Shown here: positions 1 to 10,224 of the stretch, piece after piece
Layout: every line of letters starts with the position of its first letter
Position numbering within the stretch: the first letter of the stretch is position 1
Assembly (NCBI GenBank): GCA_004151065.3
Contig: NWUY0300061957.1
Coordinates: forward strand, 30,747 to 48,188
Reading direction: 5' to 3'
Source: Larix sibirica
Taxonomy: Eukaryota; Streptophyta; Pinopsida; Pinales; Pinaceae
Length of the DNA stretch: 17,442 bases
Program-made: the position numbers and the translations under genes
The notes under the pieces: model-generated
What the model was told of the DNA's origin: nothing
What the model saw: only the letters and a program-made list of their open reading frames with translations
Databases searched by the model: none

Positions 1-133
1 TGCAATGGGGTCAAAATTGGGATATTACATCGCCAAGGAAAAGGGACAAATGGACATGATGGTGGGTTGGCTTCATAGTCCTTCCAGGATTATAATTGCT
101 TTCTTCTTAGCCAAGAAGTACTCTTATGCTCCT

Positions 134-280
134 GCGATTATGATTATAGCGAAACTTATGCACTTGACAAACTCCCCCTCGGGGAGCGCGAGATGAGAGA
201 TCCAACTATGCTCCTCTCATATGTGCGCTCCCCGAGGGGAATCTATCGGGCCCATAAGTTTCTCCTTATGATTACATCGA
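134..280. repeat. Imperfect long inverted repeat (hairpin, ~67-nt arms)
   Basis: The left arm (134-200) pairs with the right arm (213-280) around a loop of about 12 nt. The best-paired core is CCCTCGGGGAGCGC on the left against GCGCTCCCCGAGGG on the right. A second paired block outside it is GAAACTTATG against CATAAGTTTC, and a third is GATTATGATTATA against TAATCATAA. The GC-rich core stands out from AT-rich surroundings. It could be a foldback or MITE-like element, or a small-RNA precursor. I see no clear target-site duplication. Pairing was judged by eye. Confidence 0.65.
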
Positions 281-660
281 GAGGGAAATTAATTCGACGG
301 GACTATCATCAATGTGTCATTATGGATCTGTGTGTGGGATAAAAACAAATTAAAACGACTCGTTTTTCCGGTGGCTTTTTAAACAATTCTGGTTTATATT
401 TGATCTAAAAATTGCAATTTCTGCAATGATGTGATTTCAGCAATCATGATGATCAATCGTAGACTAAATGCGTGATTTTAAAAATACCCAAATCATCGAA
501 ATAACGATTTGAGCAACGGAAATTGCGATTTGGAAATTCTTCATCTGTCAGATTCTGGCGACGACTTGGGCATTTTGGTTGTTCCTTATACTGCTCCATG
601 GATCTGAGCTCCTCCCACGAGTCAGGTGATCCGAATTTAATATCTTGAATGTAAAGAGTT
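281..660. other. AT-rich non-coding stretch
   Basis: No reading frame or known motif is visible. A short perfect inverted repeat (AAAACGA-C-TCGTTTT) lies near 354-369. The rest resembles ordinary plant intergenic sequence. Confidence 0.4.
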
Positions 661-906
661 ATGATTATTAAAGGTGGCGAGCTAAGTAATCATGGAAAGA
701 ATGAATCCTTTCATCTGGTGAGGCTTGATCCTCATGAGGGTGTTTACCCGGGAAGATTCCTCCATAACCTTAAGGCAAGGCCTATTTATTTGCAGAATTC
801 AGGGGATAGAGATAGAAACAGAGAAATTAAAACCTTGAACGAGAGAAAGAACGGAATCTGCGGTGCAATTAAGTTTGAAGAGAGCCATTGCAGTGGTGTA
901 GTCTAG
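661..906 (+). CDS. Unrecognised 81-codon ORF, possibly not a gene
   Basis: An ATG-initiated frame of 81 codons, charged and without membrane segments. I recognise no domain. It opens shortly upstream of a decayed coiled-coil remnant (1010-1270), so both could belong to one dead gene or retroelement. The Kozak context is not notable and no splice-bounded extension is obvious. In a region otherwise full of stops it may be a chance frame or a pseudogene fragment. Confidence 0.2.
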   Translation: MIIKGGELSNHGKNESFHLVRLDPHEGVYPGRFLHNLKARPIYLQNSGDRDRNREIKTLNERKNGICGAIKFEESHCSGVV

Positions 907-1009
907 GCCTTGCCCCCACCTCACGCAGCCGCCAAGATGTATAGAGACAGTTGGTCCAACGAGGAGAATTACTGTGTAGGCTATGGCATAAGAGAGACGG
1001 CTCAAGTGG

Positions 1010-1270
1010 AAAGTGTGTTCCCTGCGTCAGGATATGCATAGTCGGGATCAGCGTCTATAGGCCTGGCAGGACGAGGAGGAACAAATAAGGGTAGCGGAGT
1101 GAGGAGATATGAAATGTTAGATAGCCATTCTTGCAGCTAATTTCAAGCAACAATAGGCCTACAATGCGGAGCTTGAAACCAAAATAGATGAATTGGAAGT
1201 GGTGGTGAAACAGTTACAGTTGAAGCAGTGCAGCAGAATCCTCAACCCATTGGCCTCCTGTGAAGTTTGA
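1010..1270 (+). pseudogene. Decayed coiled-coil coding remnant
   Basis: One frame translates to charged, heptad-like protein, including AELETKIDELEVVVKQLQLK near 1159-1218, and ends with TGA at about 1267. It is interrupted by several TAG and TGA codons. These sit where glutamine or arginine would fit (for example after FKQQ), the pattern expected from C-to-T decay of CAG and CGA codons. It may be the leftover of a retroelement gag or of a host coiled-coil protein. No family was recognised. Confidence 0.35.
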
Positions 1271-1939
1271 AGACCATGTTCCCTCGCGATTCTGAATACT
1301 TTCTCATGGTTTTAAATGTAGCTTGTTTTTAAGCCAATTTATCGGGGTTTACAGTTATTAGTTTGAATGTATTAAGAGTAGGACTGGTAAGGACCATTTT
1401 GAGTCAAAACAGGTAAGTATTTCTATGTTCTGTACATTCAAGCAAGTTGTCATCTTTGTTGGTTGAATCTATGTACTGTTGAAGGTCTTCCCTCCCCTTT
1501 TTAATATAAAATTTCTAAATGTTCTTGTTAAAAAAAGAAGCTACAAGTCTCATTCCCCTCCTTTAGAATAAATAAATAAATTGTTGCTAAACTATAGACT
1601 AAAAACATGGGATAGAATGTGCTTTTGTGTTGAACCTATGCTGTAATTTTATGCGTTCAAAGTTTTGGCTCTACACATTCAAGAGTCGTTAATACACCAT
1701 TAAACCTCATGCGTGGACCAATCTATTCATCCATCAAAATTATTTTTGTGCTATATTAAAATTATCATCCATTTCTTCATCATTGGATTTGTTGGAATAT
1801 ATGATTCAGTCATTAGTAATCATTAATAATAAACAATGGCTAAGCATCATTGTCCTTTGAAAATGGCATTGCGATGCATTAGAAGGTGGACTAGGTTATA
1901 AGGGACAAGAAATTTGTGATTGTTCTCTTTTCTTAGGTT
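1271..1939. other. Non-coding stretch with possible splice signals
   Basis: No ORF is present. It contains a consensus-like 5' splice site (CAG|GTAAGT at 1410-1418) and, further on, a pyrimidine-rich TTAG|G acceptor-like site ending at 1936. A T/A-rich passage around 1500-1535 ends in a short A run. None of this is tied to a recognisable exon. Confidence 0.3.
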
Positions 1940-2043
1940 TACACATGGATTTGTGTAACCCTGGGAAAGGAGGTTAACTTATTCCTAGTGGTACACATGG
2001 ATTTGTGTAACCTTGGGAAAGGAGGTTAGCTTATTTCTAGTGG
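1940..2043. repeat. 52-bp tandem duplication
   Basis: Two adjacent 52-bp units (1940-1991 and 1992-2043), each beginning TACACATGGATTTGTGTAAC and ending CTAGTGG, differ at only a few positions. There is no open frame across them. The high identity suggests a fairly recent local duplication. Confidence 0.9.
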
Positions 2044-4399
2044 TAGGCAACATTTCTATTGAGTGAGTTTGGGGCTTGTTATAATAGAGAGAATTTCTTG
2101 GAAAAGAAGCAATGAATATTTGATATTTACTTGCTCTTGGCTAATTAAGTGACCTACTTCCTCTTGCATCTTCTCATTTGCATGTCAAAGGTGAGAATGT
2201 TTCCTAAAGTAAGCCAAATTACTTATTTTCTAGTTTGTGTGCAGCAAAGGCTTGATCCCCAGTAAGAAAATGCCTCGCCTGGGTATTTTTAAATTAGAAA
2301 TTGAAATTTCTTGGACTTTGAAAATCAAGAAGTCCCTAAGATTGTACCTTCATTAAGATCGTCTATTAAATTTTCTAAGAAAATAAGAAAATAGTCATAC
2401 TAAATGTTTCGTGTTGAATGACAACACCAAAATATATGGTAAAAAATACCCTATCTTTCCAGACAAACTAGGTATCATAAAGATTCTTGTTGACTCCATG
2501 TTACCATATTTTTGGTTGACACTACGAGTCACATCAACACATTTTATTTAGGTGTGCATATTACCATGACACCTGCTCGACTAGGAATTGAAAATCACTC
2601 ATTCTTGCCCCACTCAAAAACATCATAGAAAAACTTGTGTAAAAAAAAGGGTATGCCTATATCACCCCTTTAAACCTTTCCTCAAAGACAACTTTGTGCC
2701 TTCTTTTGAAAATATGGTTTCCTTGATCTTCTAATTGCTCCCTTCTCTAAAGGTTGTCTTTAGATATGGATTCGTCCTAAATCCCATAAGAACGGAGGAA
2801 CTATCGCACTAATTTGTGTTATGTGGGTTAAAGTAGTCCTTAATTTTAATAAAGCATGCTTCTTTTAAAGTTCTCAGTACATTTGGTCCTTTCCATTTGA
2901 CTAGTCAAAACTCTATTCATTTAGCATAGTCAATGAGAATAATGGGAAAAATTAGAGACAATTATTGCCCATGCTTTCTTCATTAATTTTTAGAGAGTAA
3001 AGCCTCGTTTTGTTGAGGATGGCTTAAAGAGATTTCATTTTGTCCCTTTAGCTAAGGTCTACTACCTTTTTACATATGTTGGCATTAGTGTTAAAGGGAA
3101 GGCATGACCCCTTAGCTCCTTTAATTATGGGTAGAGACAAGTCTTCTTGATTCCCAACCCCTCTTCTTTATTGACACACCATTGTCCATGCTATCAATTT
3201 ATGACATTTATATTAACCTCTTTTAAAAGTCAAATGATATGATAATAATTTAATTGAGCATTTTAGCACTTTTTATAGGGCATGGATAATGGAACAAACA
3301 TATCTCAAGAGTTCATCAAAAGTAGAATTTAACATTCTCAATCTGCATATTAAGTTTAGTAGCTTAGAAGGCAAGGTATCAAGGTTTCTCTTTGTTCTCT
3401 AATGAAAAGGTTCCCAACTCTCTACCTAAGATGCCCTAGTTGTCAACATAATCCCAAATACTTTAGGACTCCAATTTCTTAAACTCTAGCAACTAGGCAT
3501 GGACAAACCTAATACTCAACTTCAATTAGGACATGGAGGAACATCATACTTTACTTTTCAAACTTAATATTTTCCCACTAGTAATATATACAAAGAACTT
3601 AATCCCAAACACTTGACATTTACATATTTTGTTAACTTACACCATTATATTTAATGTTATAATAAGATTTATAATTAATTCATCATTCCCATTAGTATCA
3701 TATACCCTTAGCAGGGAAAGTACTACAATTTTCTTGAAATTGAGAAAGTGATTAATTGATGAATACAATGGCATGTCAGTGCATCCACCAGGATACAATT
3801 CCCCTTAAATACTTGGTGATGGGTGAAAGGCCTCTTTAATTTTGACAAAGTGCAACCTACCACAACCACCTACTCAAACAAAAGTGATTCATCATTTAAG
3901 TGTTGTTTCCTCTACACAAACAAGTAATGTATAGCCTATGACATATTCTACCCAACTGTAATGGTTCTCCAAGTCTCAAGGACACAACATCAATAAAGAT
4001 CATCCCAATATGAATAAATGTTTTTCTCTCTTTATCAACAAAACCTAAGTAGAGTAGTTGGTGAGAAATATTGTAGACTACCTTTCATACTAGCTATTAT
4101 AAATTACTAGTTGTGATTTGTTGCTTATAGTTATTTGCACTTAAAATTGAAATTTATTTATACTAAAATCATGACAATTGTCACAAAAAGGTATAGTGAT
4201 GGTTACCATCTACTCAACTGCAACTAATAACTAGTCAAAAAAATTGCATGACATTTGCTATAAACTAATACAAAAGAAGTAAACATAGTAAGAACCTAAT
4301 GTTCATAAATATAAAAAAAATCTATCAAATCTATAAAATAAAACCCACATAAAAGATTAAAATTACAACATTGTTATCATCAAATATTCTAACTAAGTG
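2044..4399. other. Long gene-free AT-rich intergenic DNA
   Basis: No frame of 60 codons or more exists on either strand. I see no tRNA, no LTR pair and no recognisable protein fragment. Short homopolymer runs and AT-rich words are common. It is probably anciently decayed repeat DNA, but nothing specific can be named. Confidence 0.5.
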
Positions 4400-4480
4400 C
4401 CTTGGAAGACTACTAAGTTGAATTTTCCTTGGAAGACTACTAAGTTGAATTTGCCTTGGAAGACTACTAAGCTGAATTTT
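4400..4480. repeat. Three tandem copies of a 27-bp unit
   Basis: Units start at 4400, 4427 and 4454, each reading CCTTGGAAGACTACTAAG followed by YTGAATTT. The copies are almost identical. The period is divisible by three, but flanking stops show no coding frame. It looks like a recent slippage-type minisatellite. Confidence 0.9.
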
Positions 4481-4946
4481 CTGTGAGCTATCACTTTAAC
4501 AAGTTTGAAACCAAAAAGAATAAAGATTTTAATGCAGTGTCATCTAAACTTCCATAAACTTAGAATACACTAACTTATACCAATGCACCATCCATATCAC
4601 CATTGCATATATATGTTATTTATCATGGCATATATATTTTTTGTTATCAACCCACCTCTTACATGAGGAATAAAATAAACATCGAGTCTACTTAGGTTAA
4701 ACAAAAGACAAGAAATGAAAAGAAAAAAGAGAGAAGCTCATTGATTAGTTTGAATGATTAGTTGAGATGTCATTGTGTTTTTTGTATCCATAGTAAAAAA
4801 AACTTTAATTTTGACTTATGCTCAATACCAAAGGAAGAATAGGAGGAAGAATTTTTACTTTAATTTTGAAACTCATTTGGATGCATTTTCCTCTTATATT
4901 AAAACAAGAGGGGACTACAAGTGGCTAGTGATTGATTAATTCTTTA
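4481..4946. other. Non-coding stretch between two minisatellites
   Basis: AT-rich sequence with no ORF and no recognised motif. Confidence 0.4.
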
Positions 4947-5220
4947 AGCACTGGGAGGGGGGAATTGGTGGTTGTGAGCATCGGGAGGGGGAAAACTAGT
5001 GATTGTGAGCATCGGTAGGGAAAAAACTGGTGGCTGTGAGCACTAGGAGGGGGAAAACTAGTGACTGTGAACATCGAGAAGGGGGAAACTGGTGATTTTG
5101 AGCACCGGGAAGGGGAAAACTAGTGGTTGTGAGCACTAGGAAGGGGAAAACTAGTGACAGTCAACACCAAGAAGGAGAAAACCAGTGGATTTGAGCACCA
5201 AGAGAATAAATTGAAATATT
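4947..5220. repeat. 31-bp minisatellite, about eight units
   Basis: The anchor AGCA/AACA recurs at 4947, 4977, 5008, 5039, 5070, 5101, 5132, 5163 and 5194. The spacing is exactly 31 bp, apart from a first unit of 30. The consensus is roughly AGCAYCGGGAGGGGGAAAAC then TAGTGATTGTG. Units differ by scattered substitutions but hardly by indels. The plus strand is purine-rich with repeated G runs. The period is not a multiple of three, so it is not a protein repeat. ACTAGTG words continue singly to about 5320. Confidence 0.92.
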
Positions 5221-5919
5221 ACAGGGAAACTAGTGAATTCTAGTGATTAGGGGTTTATTGATTATCAAAGCGCGACGAGGGGGGGGGACTGGGTTGTTGA
5301 TTTATTATGGATGAACTAGTGAGACCTAATTGGCAAGTGAGGAGAAAAACCAAGGAAGGTGAGTTCTAGATAGTGGGAGTTGGCTCAAAAGATGGCAAAT
5401 TTAAATAAAAATGTATGGATGTTAGTATATGTAAATAATAAAATGTTTGAATTCTATGTTAAAATTTGTATGTGTTAATTGGAGGTCTTATGTTGTTTAG
5501 TTAGTTTATTATAAATGAATGATTAAATGCTTCTATGTCAAAATCTATTAGTTCTCCCATTTAATGAAAAACAACATTAAATTTTTGTAAATTAGACTAT
5601 TGTTTGACTATGTGATTAACTTGAATTGATCCATGATGACTTGAGTTGCTATATAAGGATATGACTTGAATTGATGCATAATTGTACCGATTGCTTATGT
5701 AATGAGTGTTTTGTAAGATTAACCAATAACATGTAATAATATAAGGAGATGAGAGAAATACATGTGATGGCACATGAGTAACTCTCTCACTTGTACAATA
5801 GTACTACTTATGTAGGTGCATATTGTGTGATGCTTGTGCATATCATAAACTACCTTGCATACAAACAAGTAATCTATACAAAGTAACTTCGGGAAGAATT
5901 TTCTTGAAGGGGGAGTATA
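5221..5919. other. Non-coding stretch with a G9 run
   Basis: The first part, to about 5400, is G/A-rich and grades out of the minisatellite, including nine consecutive G at 5279-5287. The rest is AT-rich. A minus-strand 82-codon frame at 5719-5967 has no recognisable content. The end (around 5905-5918) is the purine tract GAAGGGGGAGTA discussed with the candidate LTR. Confidence 0.4.
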
Positions 5920-5981
5920 TGTAATGCCCACTTTTAAGATCTTAAGTCCATATAAAATGTCGGTCATATATCTATGAATTG

Positions 5982-6044
5982 TTGTTCTTATATTGATTAC
6001 TCACAACTTCTTGTTCTTGTTCTTATATTGATTACTCACAACTT
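5982..6044. repeat. 28-bp direct repeat, offset 35 bp
   Basis: TTGTTCTTATATTGATTACT plus the next eight bases occurs at 5982 and again at 6017, identical by eye, separated by a short CTTGTTC-type spacer. It is a small local duplication. Confidence 0.85.
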
Positions 6045-6699
6045 GTGGCCTGGTGTGAAGATGGCTCAATTATCAATATTAAGATGACATTTTTCTGACG
6101 AAGCATAGTTATACTCAAACATAGGATAACATGTTAGTGAAATTGTTGTGCTATATTTGTTATTGGTTTATACATGTGAAGTTTATGATGACACGTGAAA
6201 TTGCATTGAGTTGTGGTGTTGTTACATGAATGCCATGATTTCATATAGGTATGATTTGATGTGTTCAAGGAATTGAATAGTTCAATTGCAATTTAATGTT
6301 TATTATATTAATACTAATGATTGGATACTGGTGATGGCATGTACCACGAGAACATGCTTGGGACTTGTCCACGATTTCTACAACAAGCATATCAATACTA
6401 TTATACCTTCATGTGGGCCCATGATCACTAAGGATTTTAGTACTAACTTGCCACATGGGACGGAACAAGAGTGTGACAGAACCTTCCATCTTTCACCAGT
6501 TTCCCTTCATATTATTAATGAGTATGGCATATGTATTATGCATGATTTATATATTAATAAATGTTATGATAAGCATGGGTAATCTTTGTGGGGTGGGAAA
6601 ATACATGATTAAATAATGAATATATAGGTTATTATTGCGTAACATATAATATGTTATAAAAGGATGTGTGTTTATGCATGGTGCATTATAATGTTATTT

Positions 6700-6720
6700 C
6701 ATATATATATATATATATAT
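6700..6720. repeat. (AT)n microsatellite
   Basis: About ten AT dinucleotides in an uninterrupted run. A simple slippage repeat, likely length-variable. Confidence 0.95.
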
Positions 6721-6742
6721 TTCATTTTTTCATTATATTACA

Positions 6743-7988
6743 TGGTGGGGTGATGTGTCAAGAAGGGAAGACATGAAAATATCATATCAAGGGGAAGGGA
6801 ATAGGGGAAAGGAGTCATTTTTTTTATTTTCCTCTTTTCTTACATTCTCAAGAAGGAATTAGTCAGGTATGGAGTTCTACTTGGGGCATTGCGTGAGAAT
6901 TTGCAGTTCTTGCATATGCATTGTTATGTTTGTTTGATCCTTCATCACATATGATATTATCAATGTTGAGACTGGTGAAAGGTAGGAGGTTGTGGGATCA
7001 AGGGAGGCTGGGAGGTGAGTCCTCCTATTCCACATAGTCTCGTGCTTTGCACCCTCTTCATCTTAGAGCACATGCTTACATTAAGTCTAGGCTCCTAGTA
7101 AGTTACCAAGCAATATTCAATTATCAATGATTAAGTTTAGTTGAGCCGCTCCCCAAAAAATTGCTAGATTTAATAATCCATCTGAAATTTGCAATTAAAT
7201 AATAAATATATTGTTGCCATTCATAATATGAGTTGATGGTCGAATTAATCCAATTTAAATTAAAATTAAATATGTTTCTACTTTTTTATTCCTTCCATTC
7301 TAAATCCTTCAAGTAATTCCTCTCAACCCCAATCCCATATCGTTGATTCAATTAATGAGTCATATTAGGACAAATATGATAAAATGCATACCCATTGACT
7401 ACTTACTTCCACGGATAGATAACTAGTTCCCTCAATAAGTGGCCATATCAACATATCCATTGAGATTGTCCTACTAAGAATAAATAATGGATCCATGCAG
7501 AAGACATGTACCTTGCCATTGAAAGTTCACACATTATAATTATAAGTTCATGTGTTACAATTGTCTTTAATCATACAACGAGTGTTCTTATTTTTGGACA
7601 AAATATCATTGATTTCAAATCAAAATATTAATCCACTAATGTTAACAAACATTATTATCATACAATTCCACTAAATATCAAATATCACAATTATGATATC
7701 AATTAAAGTATATATAAGATATCAACTATAAGTTAATAGTAATAATTTATTATACTTTGTGTTAATATTTTTATTCAATTGTTCATTGGGTCGGTTGTGG
7801 GATGGAGTATTATCCTCCCCACCCATGTTTTATTCCATAAGTGACATATTGAGCTTATAATGAGTGTATTGTTGTAATAGCTTTGAGTCCTATTGTTGAC
7901 TTGACATTGTGCTATGAAGAATCTACATTTAAACTTATTACCATCCACAAAATGAGAAGTGACTATACTATATATTTTCTCATTTGCA
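6743..7988. other. Gene-free AT-rich intergenic DNA
   Basis: No ORF, RNA gene or repeat structure is recognised. Purine-rich tracts occur around 6770-6815. Confidence 0.45.
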
Positions 7989-8320
7989 TCAATTGAAACA
8001 TTACACTAAAACACGAGTCTTTTTGTTCAACAAAGTTGTAATAAGAATAACTTTTATAGTTCAATTGAAACATTACACTAGATCCTCCATTATCTTTTGG
8101 ATTTTTATTGGTTTCAAATTCATAACGCAGTAAAAATCCAAAAGATCATGGAGGATTTAGAGAACTGCGAAAGCCTGAATCATCTTACATTACACTAGAC
8201 CATGAGGGTTGTGTTCAACGTTACACTAAACCACGAGCCTTCTATTCAATAAAGCTGTAATAAGGAATAACTTTTATAAGTCAATTGAAACGTTACACTA
8301 CCGTGAGGCTTTTGTCAACA
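7989..8320. repeat. Diverged ~72-bp repeat block
   Basis: A unit built around TCAATTGAAACRTTACACTA, then a CACGAG-type word, a TTCAAYAAAG word and TAATAAGGAATAACTTTTAT, appears at 7989-8060. It restarts at 8061, recurs at about 8213-8280 and starts again at 8281. The second copy is interrupted by the hairpin at 8081-8157. The copies differ by substitutions and small indels, so this is an older array than the 27- and 52-bp repeats. Confidence 0.8.
8081..8157. repeat. 30-nt-arm hairpin inside the repeat block
   Basis: The left arm 8081-8110 (GATCCTCCATTATCTTTTGG and on) and the right arm 8128-8157 are reverse complements at 27 of 30 positions, with a 17-nt loop. The word CATTACACTAGA flanks the segment on both sides (8071-8082 and 8188-8199), as if about 117 bp had been inserted with a duplicated target. 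That word is also part of the surrounding repeat unit, so the duplication is ambiguous. It could be a miniature foldback element or a small-RNA-like precursor. Confidence 0.75.
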
Positions 8321-8950
8321 TACCTAAAATTGAATAAAAAAATAGATGCATAGATCATTCACAGCTTTAAGAATGTGGCAGTTGTTGTTATCTACAAAAT
8401 TTCCTTTTGGTTGTGAACTTGATGGCATGTTTGTGAGTGACATTTCTCACAAAGGCATGGTAGGGAATACTGTAACCTTATTTGTAGTGTACAAGTTATC
8501 AGGGATGGTTACTCTCATCACATGACACGCCACTCAACTCTAACAGGTTAATACTTCTACAGCAATAACCAAGAAAACAATATAATCGATAGATGGTCAA
8601 ATTTATGCCCATTATCCACACAGCCATCATTCCAAACGCACATATGAAACTCAAGTTGTCCAAGAATTATCTCAATTCACTGCTACCCACCTAAGAAGAT
8701 TATAGATATAGGAAACGAGAAAATTGTTTTTACATTAATGGAAACTATATTTTTTGCAATCAATGGAATTCCAAGCACTCACCACAGGATACACTTCAAC
8801 ATGTTCAACTATACCTACATCAAAAAGACAACTAATGGAGAATTTGAGGAAGTCATCGGTACATAACGACTGCCTAAATTAAAGGATTTGTTGCAATCCA
8901 CCAATAAGAAGACCCTGTGAAGAAAAGGGCATGCACCAAATGGAAGGTCT
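8321..8950. other. Left flank of the LTR element
   Basis: No plus-strand ORF. On the minus strand, about 41 codons are open immediately next to the LTR (8950 down to about 8826), followed by a frame with scattered stops. See the findings for a possible continuation on the far side of the element. No protein family was recognised. Confidence 0.35.
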
Positions 8951-9235
8951 TGTAATGTCCTCATTTTTTGGATCCCCTATTCTGCAGTTGGGGATCACGT
9001 CCAAGGCTTATGTCAGCCTAGACAAGGGGGTGAGGTTATGTTATCGGTGAGCTCGGAGATTTTGGAGTTATATGAAGCCCAACTTAGTCCATTTACCATA
9101 TTTCATCATCAGGGAAAACCAGCACACGGTTTGTCCTTAGATTCTTTTATAGCATTCATTTATTGTCAATACCATGGGAAATACCATGAGTTTGAGTCAA
9201 TGATGAAGCATTTCTTGAAGGAGCTCCAAAGAAAA

Positions 9236-9243
9236 TATAAAAG
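9236..9243 (+). promoter_or_regulatory. TATA box in 5' LTR
   Basis: TATAAAAG about 285 bp into the LTR. The 3' LTR keeps TATAAAGG at the equivalent site (14441-14448). The expected start site lies some 25-35 bp downstream and would mark the U3/R border near 9270. Retention in both copies supports a real LTR promoter, although this copy is probably silent. Confidence 0.65.
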
Positions 9244-10032
9244 GAGGGGCAGAGCCTCATTTTGGATATATGTTTTGAATTGATTTCTTGTGGAGTGCTC
9301 TAGTGAGTTAAGGTTTTTCGTTGGAGGTTTTGGCAAAACCTCTTCCATCATTGTTTGTTTTCGGTGATTCAAGATCCACCCTAGCTAGACATAGTGGGGA
9401 ATCCACTTGAGGTTTCCATTGAACTTCAATTGCCATTTTATCTTCAGATTTGTAGTGGAGCGATTTTCTTGGAGAATTCCATTACGGGGCTAAATTACTC
9501 TTGCTTGGTTGCGAGCACTTGTGGAGGCAAGTCGTGGCACTTGTGTAGGGATGTCGATCCCTCATTTAGCAAGTCGTAGACGTATGGAGGGAAAATCTGA
9601 TTCCATTAAAGGGTCATGGCATGTGGGCGGCAATTGGAGGTGCTTGAGGGGCCAATCCCCTTTATTTGCTAGCCACGGGAGGAATGGTGGAGGGCCACGA
9701 TTTGGAGTAGGCCGAGTGCACAAAGCCATGAGCATTTGTGGAGAGAGGTCGAGCCGTCTTATGGAGGGTCGAAACCCTTGAGGGAGGGCCGCATCATTTG
9801 TGAAAGGGACCAAGATCCTTAGGAAGGGTCGTGTGGAAAAGGGGTCAAGACCATAGGGGAGAGAAACAGAGTTACCTTTGGAGGAGTATGAAAGGCTTTG
9901 GAGCAAGCCATGAGTGTTTTGAAGGGGTGCGACTAAAACCAAGGAACCCGAGGGCCACTAAGGGAAACGGGTTTCTCCTAGAGCAGAATTCCATCCCTTC
10001 AGACAAGGTTTTGGGGTATTAGAAGGCCTTGA

Positions 10033-10132
10033 GGAGGACCGCATCAGTTGTTGGAGGAGACTGGCATCATTCCCAGGTTTTGGGAGGACCGCATCAGTTG
10101 TTGGAGGAGACTGGCATCATTCCCAGGTTTTG
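10033..10132 (+). repeat. Exact 50-bp tandem duplication in 5' LTR
   Basis: Two identical adjacent units (10033-10082 and 10083-10132), each starting GGAGGACCGCATCAGTTGTT. The 3' LTR has one copy only, at about 15240-15289. The duplication therefore arose in this LTR after insertion, and its perfect identity says it is much younger than the LTR divergence. Confidence 0.92.
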
Positions 10133-10218
10133 GTTTGCTTGTGTGTGTGTTTGGTATATTATAGTTGCCATAGCAGCCATTGGATTGTTGTATTGTTATC
10201 ATCAGAGCTATTATTAAT

Positions 10219-10224
10219 AATAAA
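10219..10224 (+). promoter_or_regulatory. Polyadenylation signal AATAAA in 5' LTR
   Basis: AATAAA within TTAATAATAAAATG, conserved at 15378-15383 in the 3' LTR. With the TATA box it implies a long R region of roughly 950-1000 nt and a short U5 of about 170 nt. Confidence 0.5.

Larger units (their letters stand above)
5920..6742 (+). repeat. Candidate old LTR with upstream purine tract (weak)
   Basis: TGTAATGCCC starts at 5920 directly after a purine tract (CTTGAAGGGGGAGTA), the arrangement of a polypurine tract next to a 3' LTR. A matching ATTACA end occurs at 6742, followed by TGGTGG, weakly like a primer-binding site. The start resembles that of the clear LTRs further on. No partner LTR, target-site duplication or coding remnant supports it, so the right border is a guess. 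It could also be chance. Confidence 0.3.

Noticed and set aside
5-196. 63-codon ORF at the left edge
   Set aside because: Its C-terminal third lies inside the GC-cored hairpin and no family is recognised. Not enough to call a gene.
1500-1540. LINE or SINE 3' end with poly(A)
   Set aside because: Only a short A run, no target-site duplication and no LINE coding remnant upstream.
5719-5967. 82-codon minus-strand ORF
   Set aside because: Low-complexity hydrophobic translation from AT-rich DNA, no domain, and it crosses the purine tract and candidate LTR start.
6286-6582. 98-codon plus-strand ORF
   Set aside because: No recognisable domain, AT-driven composition, and it lies inside a candidate LTR. 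Probably chance.
7989-8320. CRISPR-like array
   Set aside because: The repeats are diverged, of ~72 bp and without regular unique spacers, in a plant-type context.
9562-9942. 126-codon minus-strand ORF in the 5' LTR, with a partly matching 128-codon ORF in the 3' LTR (14697-15083)
   Set aside because: Shared residues follow from LTR homology. The frames lie antisense in GC-richer, Gly/Arg/Pro-type sequence with few stop-forming words, and their ends differ. No sign of an antisense gene.
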